Shown piece after piece: positions 1 through 10,681 of a DNA stretch of 64,000 bases (the first letter of the stretch is position 1; each line of letters starts with the position of its first letter). Origin of the DNA: Euryodendron excelsum (taxonomy: Eukaryota > Streptophyta > Magnoliopsida > Ericales > Pentaphylacaceae); contig CM065388.1 in assembly GCA_033060915.1 (NCBI GenBank), positions 34,817,001-34,881,000 of the forward strand, read 5' to 3'. The notes beneath the pieces were generated by a model that was not told the DNA's origin, searched no databases, and worked only from the letters and a program-made list of their open reading frames with translations. The position numbers and the translations under genes are program-made.

Positions 1-36
1 GAGAATGCAAGTATGCAAATGCTTGTGCACATGCTC

Positions 37-62
37 TGTGTGTGTGTGTGTGTGTGTGTGTG
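37..62. repeat. (TG)n microsatellite
   Basis: A run of about a dozen TG dinucleotides lies near the left edge. It is a simple repeat with no associated gene. Confidence 0.95.
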
Positions 63-427
63 AAATTTCTAAAAAGCAGAGGAAAGGGCCCAACGACTCC
101 CATCCATCTTGTCCATTCCATTCATACATTCATGACATACATGGTAATTAATATGACATAAAATAAAAGTGTGAACCAAGGTCCACCTACAAAAATAAAG
201 ATGCAAAAAGTCAGTATGTAAATGACAAACGTAATGTAAGATTGAATGACTGAGTATGAATTGAATGCAAGCAATGACAACCTTTTGAAAATAGCTTTGA
301 AAAGGTTGAATTTGAAAGTTTGAAGTGGATAGAATTTGGACAAATTAATCAAAGACTCTAGATGAGTAAGGGTGAAGAGACGTGATAATGGCCTAACCTT
401 CTAAGCGTCCTTAGTGGAGTCGCTAGC
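62..427 (+). other. Probable internal 3' end of a Tat/Ogre-like element, upstream of LTR copy A
   Basis: No coding region is recognisable. The last 60 bases include a stretch reading GTGGAGTCGCTAGC just before the LTR start TGTCGCGCTC. From memory, a similar sequence precedes the 3' LTR in plant Tat/Ogre-type elements, so this may be the 3' end of the element interior. That is inference; the rest of the interior would lie left of the window. Confidence 0.4.
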
Positions 428-3400
428 TGTCGCGCTCTAATTTTTTGCACTCAAAAAAATATGCATAAATGAAAAAAAACATGATACTCTCTTATTAGAA
501 CTCATCCTGCTAGAAGGACGAGTATGACTAGGTTTGAACTTGAAATTGATTTGATTAAGGGATTTTAGAAAAGATTTGGAGTCACCATCTAACTTGATTA
601 AAGTGAGTTAGGTCACCTAAAACTAAATGTAATCCGAAGATTAAACTTAGGGTTTTTGAAAAACTTTCTCAGAAGAGGGTTTTTGAAGAAAACAGGCTGT
701 TTGGCAACTTTTGATAAGATTTAAGTCATTTTTGAAAAATAACTCTGTTTTGATATTTGAAAACAGTGATCTAGGTTCGGAGGTTAGTTACATGTAGGGA
801 AGATATCCTAAGATCATCACCCTTTCTTGCCCTTGCGATACCTACATGTCTATTCACCCTAGATTCACTCAATTAGAATCTTCGATTAATAAATGTCCAA
901 TTATATCCACTTAGACAAGAATTTTGTTTTTAAAAAAAAGCTTGATATGATGCATGATATGCAAGTGCAAGGAAAAGATTTAATTTTGAAAATAGACTTG
1001 AAAAGAAACATTTGATTTTAAAAATAGATTTGAAATTTGAAAGAAGGTTTTAGAAATTGGAAACTGAAAATAGATTATGGAATTGAAGACTTAAAAAAGA
1101 TTATAGAATTGAAAATTTGAAAAAAGTTGTAGAAATTAGAAATTTGAAAAAGGTCGTGAAAATTAGAGATTTGAAAAAGGTTGTGACCGCACCTATGAGG
1201 GTTGCCTATGTATTTCTTTATTGGGAATTAGGTCAGTCGTAGTTCGGACAAAAGTCCGATAAAATATAGACACCTTTAGGTTTTTGAAAAGTTTGATTTG
1301 AACTTTGAATAAAAGATTTGAAATTGAAATTTGATTTGAAAAAGAAAGAGTTGAGTTTTGAAAACATTTTGACTTAAAATAAAGTCGGAAAACCAACTTG
1401 GTTTAGAAAGGAGTTTTATAAAAGAATTGAAACTTCCTAACTTAGGATTAGGGTTGAACTGGGTTTAGGTGTCCTAGGGTTTAGGTAACTTAAGGTTGGA
1501 GCATGTAATTGCATTAGAAAAGTTTGATTAAAGAAAGTTTGATTTTAGAAAACTTAGAATTAGGAAAGATGGGATTTAGAATAGATTGGAAAGGATTTGA
1601 TTTGATTTTAGAAATAGTTGACTTGGAAAAGACTTGATTTGAATATTCGATTTGAAAGAATTTAGAAAGTTTTAGAGTTTAGGAAAGATTAGATTTTAGA
1701 AAGTTTTAAAATAGGAAAGTTTCATTTTAGGAAAGTGTTAATTTAAGAAAGTTTCATTTTAGAAAAGTTTTCATTTTAAAAAAGAGTTGGTTTTGGAAAG
1801 ATTTGAACTTAGATTTAGGAAAGATTCGAAAGATGTGATAAGTTGGAGTTTAGAAAGTTGAGATTTGGAAATGTTTGAAATTTGAAAAGGTTAAATTAGG
1901 AAAGATTTGATTCTTATTTCCTAAAATGAAGGATTAGATTTTATTTTCAAAAGTAGATGATTTGATTTTGTTTCCAAAATGAAAGATTTGATTTGATTTT
2001 CTAAATTAGAAGATTTGATCTAGTTTTCTAAATTGGAAGATTGGATTTGATATGAAATTGCAAAGGTTGGATTTTGAAAATCTTTGATTTGGAAATCTAT
2101 GATTTGGTGTAGAATGAGAGGTTTTGAAAATCTAAGATTTGATGTAGAAAATAGTTTTTGAAAACCTATGATTTGAGGTAAAATAGGAAATAATGATTTT
2201 AGGAAAGAGAATTGTGAAACCCTAATATCATAATTTCATAATAACAAGAACTAGGGTTTCCTAACCATGGATTCTAGGGCTTGGCTTGGACTTTAAAAAA
2301 AAGAGTTTTTTGAAAAAGAGATCTCTGAAAAGAGTTTTTAGGAAAGAGATTTTTTGAATGGAGTTTTTAGAAAGTAGATTTTTGAAGAGAGCTTTTAGGA
2401 AAAAGTTTGAAAAGAGTTTTTAGAAAGAGATTTGCAAAACAATTTGGATAGAGGCTTGAATATGGACTTTTAAAAATCTTTTGAATATCTCACTTTTCTA
2501 AAACGACTATAACTATAAGAAGATTAGAACCATTCTAGAGTTGTGATTTTGAAAACAACAAATATTTGAAATATGAACCATAATGATCCCATTGAATATC
2601 ACACTTTCCTAAGATAACCCTAACTATGGAGTGACTAGAATCATCTTAAGATTGTGGTTTTGATAAAAACAAATTAGAGTTTATACCCAAAATATGGATT
2701 TTGATGGTCACCATGAATATCGCACTTTCCTAAAACAAAACATAACCACGGAATAACTAAAATCAATTTAGGATTGTGTTTTTGAAAAAACAAGTTTGAA
2801 AAAGAAGATTTTGAGTGTAAGTTTTGAAAGAGAGTTTTGATGCAAGTTTGAAAAGTCTATGAATGATCCAGAATGTTTTGAGTAACCATACTCGGCCGGG
2901 AATGGATGGGAACTCTCAAGAGAGCGTCTCAGAGGTAATTAGCTTGAGAAATAATGTTGGAATAGTTGAAAAGGTTGATCGATCAGCTAGGGGCAAAACG
3001 GTCATTTAAATTGAAAAAATACCGGAATGAATTCGGAGTGACCCATGAGAAGGCTTGAAGGCTAGAAACATTATTGAGAGTGTTCCGAGGGGTTACTGGT
3101 TTGATACCTAAAGCCAGTGTGGTTGAAAAAGTTGACCGGCCCACTAAGGGCAAAACAGTCATTTTGTATTGGTTTTACCACAATAGACTCGGAATGATCT
3201 GGAAAGGTATTGGAAGGTTGAGAACACTATTAGAAACATCCTCGGAAGGTTACCGGTTTGATACCCATAGCCGGTGTGGTTCTTGGAGGTAGTTGGATGC
3301 CTAGGGACAAAATGATCATTTTTGACCAGATGGTCTTGAAATTGATTCGGAATCTATTGGAAGGCACTCAAATATGCCGGATTGTCTTTGGGACAATCTT

Positions 3401-3642
3401 GAAAGGGTGAGTCTACTACTCTAAGGTCCTAGGTACTTTTCAAGAAGCATGCCTAATTGAATTAGACTAGGATGATGCCTCAAGGGTATTTTGGTCACTT
3501 AGCTTCCCGCAGGCCCAAGAAGCGACCTGTGGACTAGATTGGAGTTTAGAGGGCGGGTTGGAGTCTGAATGTGCATGTGATGTTTGAAAGTGAGCTTGGT
3601 CAGATCGGAGATCATTGAGTGGGCAAAAACAGAGTGCTTACA
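428..3642 (+). mobile_element. Tat/Ogre-like LTR, copy A (internally deleted)
   Basis: This is a long non-coding LTR beginning TGTCGCGCTC. It is followed by a conserved block (tolerating AACTCATCCT, then the GGAGTCACC block ending in the AACTTGATTAA stretch) that recurs in copies B (30303), C (37951) and D (61501, opposite strand). The right end (GGGCAAAAACAGAGTGCTTACA) aligns with the ends of B and C, after which all three diverge, so it marks the LTR boundary. About 900 bases present in copy C, including the TATA box and hairpin region, are missing near 2870. No matching target duplication was found (CTAGC left, TGTAT right), so this may be the 3' LTR of a truncated element rather than a clean solo LTR. 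Assignment to Tat/Ogre rests on LTR length and general resemblance, with no polymerase present. Confidence 0.75.
2960..3330 (+). repeat. 157-bp tandem repeat within LTR copy A
   Basis: The motif TACCGGTTTGATACC (with variants) at 3093-3108 recurs at 3250-3265, a period of 157 bases. Each unit also carries a GGGCAAAACGGTCATTT-like block. The same period is seen in copy C (41712 and 41869) and in copy D on the other strand (57688 and 57844), so the duplication predates these copies. Confidence 0.8.
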
Positions 3643-5670
3643 TGTATTAATAAATCTTTTGGATAAAACATGGACAAAGACTAGGTTTTTTAAGAAATTT
3701 ATGTGAAACTCAAAAGAGACTTTTACACTTTGTTTGAAACCCGGGTTTTTTGTAAAAAGAAAGAGCAGAAAAATATAAAGGACAAGTGAACAAAATACTA
3801 TTTATTTTTGTTCACTTTTGTTTCACATTTTCTATTCCTACCCAAAATTCGGATTCTAAGCAGAGCCTTAAAAAACTTAGTGGAGACCTTTAGGAAACTT
3901 AGTGGAAACCTACATGAACAATTTCATAAATACTTAGTTAGAACTTAAGGGGAAAAAATGTGTAAAACTTAGTATTTCAAGTTTCCGAGTCGTTTTTCCT
4001 AAGTTTTCTAAACGTTTTCAAGAGTTTTCCTAAAATTTCTAAATGAGTTTCATACTGATATCAGAAATGCATTTCCCCCTTCGAAATGAGCTTTCTAGTA
4101 ACTACAATCGGAACTAATGTTTGTGTTGTTTGCATTTCTAATATGTTACTTAATTATAGAAAAGAAAAATAAAATAATTGTACCAAGACAGATCGATCAT
4201 TGATACTTCGATTATATAGCTAATAACTAGAGAATTGAGTTTTTTTTTTTGGGAAGCCCTAGAATATAGGACTGTTGTTCTGGGGATTATTGATGCTGCA
4301 GCAATCTGCTCTGCTGGTGGAACTGCAACAACTATTTTCGTGCTGCTGAAATTTTCTTGTAGCATCTTAATTGGCGCTGAGGGCTTGTGCAGCAACTAGC
4401 TAGTGGCTGGCTGGCTGGATGTTCTCTGTTCTGCTATTGTTTTGCTGTTTTTAAGCTTTCTTTCATTATCTGGTGATCAAGAAGCTAGGTTTTTCTTGTC
4501 ATGGAATTGTTGCGCTTCCTCCATTATCTTGTGCTAAGTTTGTTGAGAGGAAATGTGTTTCTGATTTTTTTGCTTTAGCTGCTGTGGTTTTTTTTTTTCT
4601 TTTTTCTTTTTAAGCAAAAGAAGTTTTATAGTTAAAAGAATAAGTATCATAGAGATAATGTACATGAAGAAGGCTAAGTAGGCCGTGTTCTTTCGCTCTA
4701 TAAAAGTAACTTAAGGTGTTACGAGGTTATGAATAAAAAGTGAGTGTGTTGCGCATTTATAATTTGTAAAGTAAATCTATGTTCCATTCACATCCACTAT
4801 TACCGTTTGCCATTTTCTTCATCTTAATCACTGAGATATCTATTGTTGATTTGTAAAATACCATATGGTTTTGTATACTGATAGCTATGGTGAAGGACGC
4901 GTTTCCACGTTGTACCCATACTTAGCTGCCAAGCCTAGTCCCAATTTCAACCGCAATCCCAGCGCCAATGTCAAACACAACCCGTCTTCTCCCAACAGCA
5001 CTTTCTAAAGAAAAGCTAGTCCAAGCAAGAGCAATTCCGAGTCTAGTAATAGTCAGAGTCTGCCTTCTTCACATGAACTAGTTTTGACCTTCATTGTACT
5101 TGTGTTGTTGTATTCTTTTTTTATGATTAAGTTTATCTCTTCTTAGATTAAGTTCCTAAAGAGGCCAATCTACCATGATACCTAGTTTTAGGCGATAAAT
5201 GAGTAGAGGACAGGGCAGAGATTACAGGTTGACCTAAATGACTAGAATTAGCCGATTAATCCAACATCATCAAAGCTATCTACTCATCTGGGGATGACAT
5301 ATAGCTCAAGATGAGAACAAGTTACTCCAATCTACATGAATTGATGTCTGTACCACATGATATTAAAGAGTCTATTTCAGGTTGGATGTGAAGGTAACAT
5401 GAACAGATACCATGATTCTAACATTGAACCACCGCATTAGTCTGTTCATTAATTAACTTTGTATCTTTTTTTCTTGCGAATGCGGTTTCATCACATTTCA
5501 TAAAAATGTATATAGGTGAACTCTAATGCTAATGGTCGGTCTAAAGAAAATTATTTAAAGAGGGTTGGTCAGCTTATGACTGGTAACTGGAAGTGAATAG
5601 AAAGTACTACAAGACACGCTTGGGCAACTTGTTAATCATCATGCTTTCCAGAAGTGTAAAAATTAGCTCT
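3643..5670. other. Intergenic background, no gene recognised
   Basis: No domain or credible reading frame is seen. A near-perfect inverted repeat occurs at about 3781-3821 (arms around ACAAGTGAACAAAA). Around 4900-5130 a plus-strand frame reads as a Pro/Asn/Ser-rich stretch, then one stop, then a hydrophobic stretch ending near 5125; it resembles a decayed exon, but I cannot name it. The rest is AT-rich with poly-T runs near 4230 and 4590. Confidence 0.5.
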
Positions 5671-6895
5671 TTTTTTTTTTTTTTTTTTTGGGTAAGTAAG
5701 AAAATATATAGAAGATAAACAAGAAGTGCATTGGGCATACCCCAAGATGAAAAGCAAGGATGGAAATCATCTTCTAGGAAATATGAGATCCATCCGAAGT
5801 CCAATAATCTAAAGAACAAAGACCAAATCTAGCAAATCCTATACAGGACCCAAATCACCATCCAACAAAACAAAAACTTAAGTTCAAAGCAAACTAAAAT
5901 CTGATCTGACAAACACCAGATTTGCTGTAGATGTCTGTTTGCTGAACTCTTTTGAAGATCTTTGAAAGTTGCTGCTCTGTTTCAAACCAAGAACTCAATC
6001 TCTTTTTAGTAACTCTTACAACATCCCTGTAAGAATTGGAGAAGGTCCTAGCATTCCTTTCCTCCCATATAGGATATATTGCTGTAGACAAAGAAAGCAT
6101 ACATAGAGTTTTCTCAAGCTCTTACCTTTTAATTCCCCCAAGCCCACCTAACGACGCATTGCCATCCATTATTAGAGCACTGAAACCCACATTTTGTGAG
6201 AAGAGTTGTCCAGATTCTGTGTGAAAAGGGCATTGAAAAAAGAGTGGTTGTGATCTTCAATTCTAGCCTGCACAAAACACAACTCATTGTTAACAGTAAT
6301 TCTATTTACCTTTGCTTCCTTATCTATCCCGGAAGCATAAACGACATGGTTTCTCATCATTGAATGAATAGGGCCATTAGGTAACCAAAAATCATACAAA
6401 AAGAGACACATTGCTGCCATTACCAATCTTATGCTTAATCAAGAGTCTCATTTCGTCCCTCATTTTTAGAATTTTTGTCCAAGTCCCTGCACAATCCCAT
6501 GGAATCTTTGCAACTGAAAACTGATCTTTGTGAAGAAGATTAGCTCTCATCCACTTGAACCAACTAGAATAAAATTTAGTATGACACAAAAGCCAAACAT
6601 ACTGGCAACATTAGCATAATTCCAATCTTCCAACTTCGTAATACCTAGACCATCCTGTTCAGTAGGTTTACTGACATCTGTCCAAGCTACCTTAGCTCCA
6701 GTAGTCTTCAAATCAACCCCCTTCCACAGAAAAGCTCTAAAACATTGCTCAAGTCTATTGAAAACTTTCTTTGGAAGAATAAAATGAGCACACCAGTAAA
6801 TGAAACTGCTTTGATAAGCTGAAGTCTGCCAACATATGAGAAAAATTTGCATGTCCAAGATTTGACTCTCTGCTAACTACCCCCCATCATGCTGA
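5671..6895 (-). mobile_element. 5'-truncated plant LINE with poly(A) tail
   Basis: Read on the minus strand, this stretch encodes the C-terminal part of a plant non-LTR retrotransposon reverse transcriptase and ends in a poly(A) run. The poly(A) appears on the plus strand as about 20 Ts at 5671-5691. The element is 5'-truncated, which is typical of LINE insertions. No convincing target-site duplication was identified. Upstream of about 6900 the LINE similarity stops. Confidence 0.75.
5894..6858 (-). pseudogene. LINE reverse transcriptase C-terminal region (broken)
   Basis: Three overlapping minus-strand frames (6858-6547, 6589-6392 and 6426-6172) followed by 6100-5894 together give the order expected for the C-terminal half of a plant LINE polymerase. 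First comes the region around RLEQCFRAFLWKG and GLGITKLEDWN. Next is the HKIGNGSNVSLFVYDFWLPNGPI block. Last is the zf-RVT-like tail with AIYPIWEERNARTF. The frames change at least twice and internal stops occur, so no functional protein can be made. The endonuclease domain and the catalytic part of the reverse transcriptase are absent. Family assignment rests on motif recognition; the specific LINE clade is not determined. Confidence 0.75.
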
Positions 6896-8129
6896 ACCTC
6901 TCCTTGCAATTGGGATGAGGTAGATGATCCATAACAAATACTTGTTCACTATTGGTGCTCTGAGGAGGCAATTATAAGGAAAATTTGAGAACTTACTTGT
7001 GAATATGAGTGGATTTTATTAATTACTTCTTAGTTTAGTCTATTACCAAGTTCATATAATAGTCATTTGTTGGATATGCCACTCTGTGTTTTTTTTTTTT
7101 TTTGTAGGTCTTAAAGGAGGATTTAGGTTGTTGAGGGTGATGCTGAATGATCTATTTAGAGCAAACGACTACGGAGTGATCTTCTTTTTTTGTACTTTGA
7201 AGTTCTATTTTGGTATGCATGTTGGACATGATATTTTATAATAATGAAGTTACTCATGTTGAATTTGGTCACATTCACATATTTAATTTGAATGGCAATT
7301 GTTGATGAATTGATGGGGAAAATAGGTGTAAATGTTTGTTGTCAACTTACAGGTTATTGAGGAATTATATTTTAGAAAAGGGGGCAATATTTTCTCTTGA
7401 AAAACTGATTTTGCAGCAATTTTTCATGTCAACAAAGCTTGTGTTAATTGCCTAGTTTATCCAGCAGAAGTGCCCCAGAAAATACTTGTTTTAGTGGCAC
7501 TATGGAAAAGTTGTGCCAAAATATGTACCAAAGGAAATATTAATCCCAATGAAACAACCTATTTTTATTTTATTTTATTTTATAGATAACAACATATATC
7601 AATTCAAAATTCCAACAAAAAGCATAGCAAAGCATATACAGAGAGACCATGTGCTAAGACTTCCAAACTGTAATGAACACTACTTCAAGTTAAGTCTGCA
7701 AATTAAAGAATCCATCATCTATGGCCTATATTTACAGGAAAAGAGATACATGGAAGGAAAGTTTTTAGCACATAGTGACTCGATGGTGTGGCTAATTATC
7801 TACAATTGGAAGGTATTTGGTTAACACTCTGGGTAGAATACCATTCATAGCAGCCTAAATTGTCTAATTTCTGTCTCCTTCCTATCTAACATTTCCATGG
7901 TGCCAGAAGCCTAGTAAAATTTCATCAGACCAAAATATGTCTTGGTAGAAGAAACTGTAAAATTGTGTTTGCATCATGTTACTCGGCAACATTTTGTTGG
8001 GAACTGATAGACTGGACTCCGATGTCCATTTTCTGCTAGATTCTTTTAAGCAGAAAATAACAAGTCTAATAGTAAATAATCGGCAACAATTCCCATCCAA
8101 AGATAAACTTAAATATCTCGGTTTTTTTT
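6896..8129. other. AT-rich stretch downstream of GDPDL remnant, no gene recognised
   Basis: No domain is recognised. A TG/T-rich region with a 17-T run lies near 7088. An open frame of 103 codons at 7513-7824 has low-complexity AT-driven composition and no recognisable motif, so I do not call it. On the minus strand this is the region 3' of the GDPDL remnant and may contain its former 3' end. Confidence 0.5.
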
Positions 8130-8650
8130 TAACTTACTCTTGTATTTAGCAGCTGTTCAAGGGAATTTTGTGATGACACCATCAATTCCAGCACCTATGA
8201 CAAAGGAATTGATTGATCTCCACATGCATTTGCATCTGATACGAAGTTATAGGCTTGTGATACAAATTCATCTGTGAAGACTCCTACATACACTGGGAGC
8301 TTGAATGAATGTAACTTCTGAACAACCTCTGTCAAACTAGTGAAAATTTTCCTATTCACAGAAAAGACAGAGCCCTTGCTAACAGTGGCGGAGCCAGAAT
8401 TGTAAGAGGAGGGGGCGGCAAACTTCTTGATCTCTAGAATGGTCAGGTTACCAATGTTGCTAATATCCTCGTCAACTTTGTAAACAAGCTCAAACTTGAA
8501 TTCTTCTTTGGTCCTTTTCAGAACCGAGCTGTTGGTGGACTGAATCATAAGTCTTTTAACCACTCTATTATTGTAGCTAGAGCTTTTTAAGTTATCCGAA
8601 ACCGCATCTACCACACTCAAACCTCGGTGTTCCGCTAAATAGGCCGAGTC
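8130..8650 (-). pseudogene. GDPDL (SHV3-like glycerophosphodiester phosphodiesterase-like) exon remnant
   Basis: The minus-strand frame starting at 8650 reads DSAYLAEHRGLSVVDAV. It continues through VKRLMIQSTNSSVL, ELVYKVDEDIS, TILEIKKFAA and LPVYVGVFTDEFVSQAYNF. This is the pattern of the C-terminal GDPD-like domain of the plant SHV3/GDPDL family, which are GPI-anchored wall-associated proteins. A good 3' splice site (pyrimidine-rich tract ending in GTAG) directly precedes the exon at 8651-8654. Near 8205 the frame breaks: the expected continuation NSFVIGAGIDGVI is present at about 8207-8165, but in another frame. Only one exon is present and the rest of the gene is not seen, so I treat it as a pseudogene or a gene cut by the transposon complex to its right. 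The family call is firm; activity is not supported. Confidence 0.75.
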
Positions 8651-8654
8651 CTAC

Positions 8655-9696
8655 AAGGAAATAAGAAAAGGCAACATAAAATGCCGTCTTAATGAGAAGG
8701 ATTTGAGTCTACACAAAGTACATGCAACTTTTCTTTTTTATGCAACAATTCATGACCAATATGAAATATATTAACGCTTCTAGCATTGAAATCCAATAAT
8801 ATATGTTTGTAATCTAGTGGCCAACTAAAGGTTACCCATTAATTGGAGATTGTTAATCATGCCCAAGATATAGCGAGGGAGGAATGAAGAGCCAGACTAG
8901 GTATACTCTATTGTTTTGGATATAAAACATTTGGTTTCTATTTTCCTATTGCTCTCACTTTCTAACATCTTTTTAATTTGTAGTTCCAGAGGTATCTCAG
9001 TCTCTGTCACCAAATACATACTGATAACAAAAGTTTCTTTGTAGTTAGAACTGTAAAACTAACTTTATAAAAAAAAAAAAAAAGGTTTAGGTTTCACCAC
9101 TTCTCTTATTGTGATGTGCATGAAATGCACATCGTGCACATCGCCTAGTATTTCACGCACGCACTTGGCACACAACTCGAGGTTCATTGAAGATCAATCC
9201 GTCAGTAATATATTTATTTTGGATCGCCTAATCAACAGTCCAAATTTATTTGATGAACATGTGTGTATTTAACCTAATAGGTGTGTTAATTATTAAACTA
9301 ATAGGTGTGTTAACTATTTAATGGTTATAACACCATTTGGTAGAGTTGTGACTATTATGATTAGTCACGTTAAAGTCTATTAATTTATAGACCCTAGTTA
9401 ATTCAATATATTCGAATTCCCTTTCCCAAAATCGTGAATGTTACAATAAGGATTCCGTGGGAGATTCATTTTTGCTGATTGCAGTTCTTTGCTTCCTTTT
9501 GGCATTGTTGTTTCATGGGAACGAGTTTGCCTGAAACCCATCTCTTCGAAATGGGGGCAAATTACATTATAAAGATAATGCCTTCTGATACGCCTCAAAG
9601 TCTTCGTTCAATAATTTGTTCTAACAATTTTTTTATGGAATTTGCCAACACTAATAAGTTCTAATTGCTTCCAGCATGTGCCCATAATAGGACTAG
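8655..9696. other. Possible intron/intergenic spacer between two GDPDL pieces
   Basis: No coding region is recognised. It holds an A-run at 9069-9083, a perfect inverted repeat at 9112-9132 (GATGTGCAT, 3-nt loop, ATGCACATC), and two copies of an AATAGGTGTGTTAA motif at about 9278 and 9300. A 61-codon plus-strand frame at 9479-9664 has no recognisable motif. Confidence 0.5.
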
Positions 9697-9737
9697 GAAT
9701 TGATGACGCCATCAATTCCAGCACCGATAACAAAGGA
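9697..9737 (-). pseudogene. Second GDPDL fragment (FVIGAGIDGVI motif), cut by a gypsy LTR
   Basis: About 36 bases on the minus strand encode FVIGAGIDGVI, the same motif that ends the exon remnant at about 8165-8207. The DNA differs at several sites, so it is a diverged duplicate and not a copy of the same locus. On its right it is abutted by gypsy LTR sequence from about 9738. On its left the match stops at once and is replaced by a foldback: GGAATTGATG at 9697 is the reverse complement of CATCAATTCC at 9711. The fragment is too short for a firm gene model. Confidence 0.5.
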
Positions 9738-10537
9738 GGCAAAAAATGAGGCAAAACATGCTTTTCAATTCAAAAAGTAATCTCAGTTCAAAGAACATAT
9801 ATCAATGAGAAATTATCATATTATGATTATTGGATTGGTACCCCTTACCTGATAGTCGAAGTTGACTCAAGTATTCTTCTTGGGATTGCCTCGATTTACG
9901 TATAAGTTTGTCAAACACAACCGTTTGGTGACATTGACCTAAGTATCTCATTGTTTAGTGTAAGACTCCCTAAGGACCTTAGGTTGACTCGTGAAACGTG
10001 AAAAGTGACCAAAATGCCCCTTAAGGACGTTTATCTTAACAATTGTGATTCCTACTACACTCCGGCTTTGAAAAATCCTACAATATTTGGAAAACTCTTA
10101 AAATGTTATAATCATGAAATTTTTGGTGTCTCAAAATTCTTAAATCAGTTTCAAGTAATTTTCCAAATATTAGGAATAATTTATTTGTCTTTATCAACTT
10201 CAAAATTATCTTAAAACTGCTAATAATTATAAAAAATTGTAATAACATGAAAAATAGTTCTAAATATTCTCTAAGTAATGTACATAGGTACCACAACCCT
10301 CAATTGTCAATAATTTAAATTCTAGCATTTTTCAAGTTAAATAAGGCTTACTTAGAAAAATTTAACATTCATCATATAAAGTGCTAATATAGGTACTGGA
10401 AGCTCCCACAAAATGTTTTTTTTTTTAAAATAGCTACAGGTATTGAAAAAAATATAAATTTTTTTTTTGAAAATTTTTATTTTTAATCTACTGTATTTTT
10501 AAAAATTTTTTAACTAAAAAAATGTGTGGCACATGCC

Positions 10538-10582
<45 letters not shown>

Positions 10583-10681
10583 ATTACTATTCATCTTCTA
10601 CCTCAACTCATTTTTGGCCAAATCTGACATCTGTATTTTGGTCATAACTCCCTCATTTCTAAATCTTTTTGAGTGATTACC
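9738..10681 (-). mobile_element. Tekay-like LTR fragment, minus orientation
   Basis: This is the reverse complement of the LTR segment at about 35300-36250. Shared blocks include the CTTAGGGAGTCTTACACTAAAC stretch and the AATTTAAATTCTAGCATT stretch. It ends abruptly at 10681, where the complete end of another LTR of the same family begins, indicating LTR-into-LTR nesting. Blocks at 10200-10400 are repeated at 11460-11660 in that second LTR, which confirms two separate copies. Confidence 0.75.
10539..10582. repeat. Poly(C) tract, 44 bp
   Basis: An uninterrupted run of 44 Cs. The equivalent place in the plus-strand relative at about 35349 has only a short G run (GGGGGG), so this is an expansion of a short C run inside the LTR. 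Confidence 0.9.

Noticed and set aside
428..3642. Clean solo LTR with target duplication
   Set aside because: The flanking five bases differ (CTAGC versus TGTAT), so the copy is more likely part of a truncated element.
4150..4395. 81-codon minus-strand frame
   Set aside because: No recognisable domain. It is likely chance in AT-rich sequence with a poly-T run.
4900..5125. Pro/Asn/Ser-rich frame followed by a hydrophobic segment, possible secreted or membrane peptide gene
   Set aside because: An in-frame stop separates the two parts, there is no clear start, and low-complexity sequence gives no family match.
7513..7824. 103-codon open frame as a small gene
   Set aside because: AT-driven composition, no motif and no codon-level or contextual support.
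9112..9132. Perfect 9-bp inverted repeat with 3-nt loop as a regulatory hairpin
   Set aside because: It is isolated, with no TATA or family context. A single small palindrome in this much sequence can be chance.
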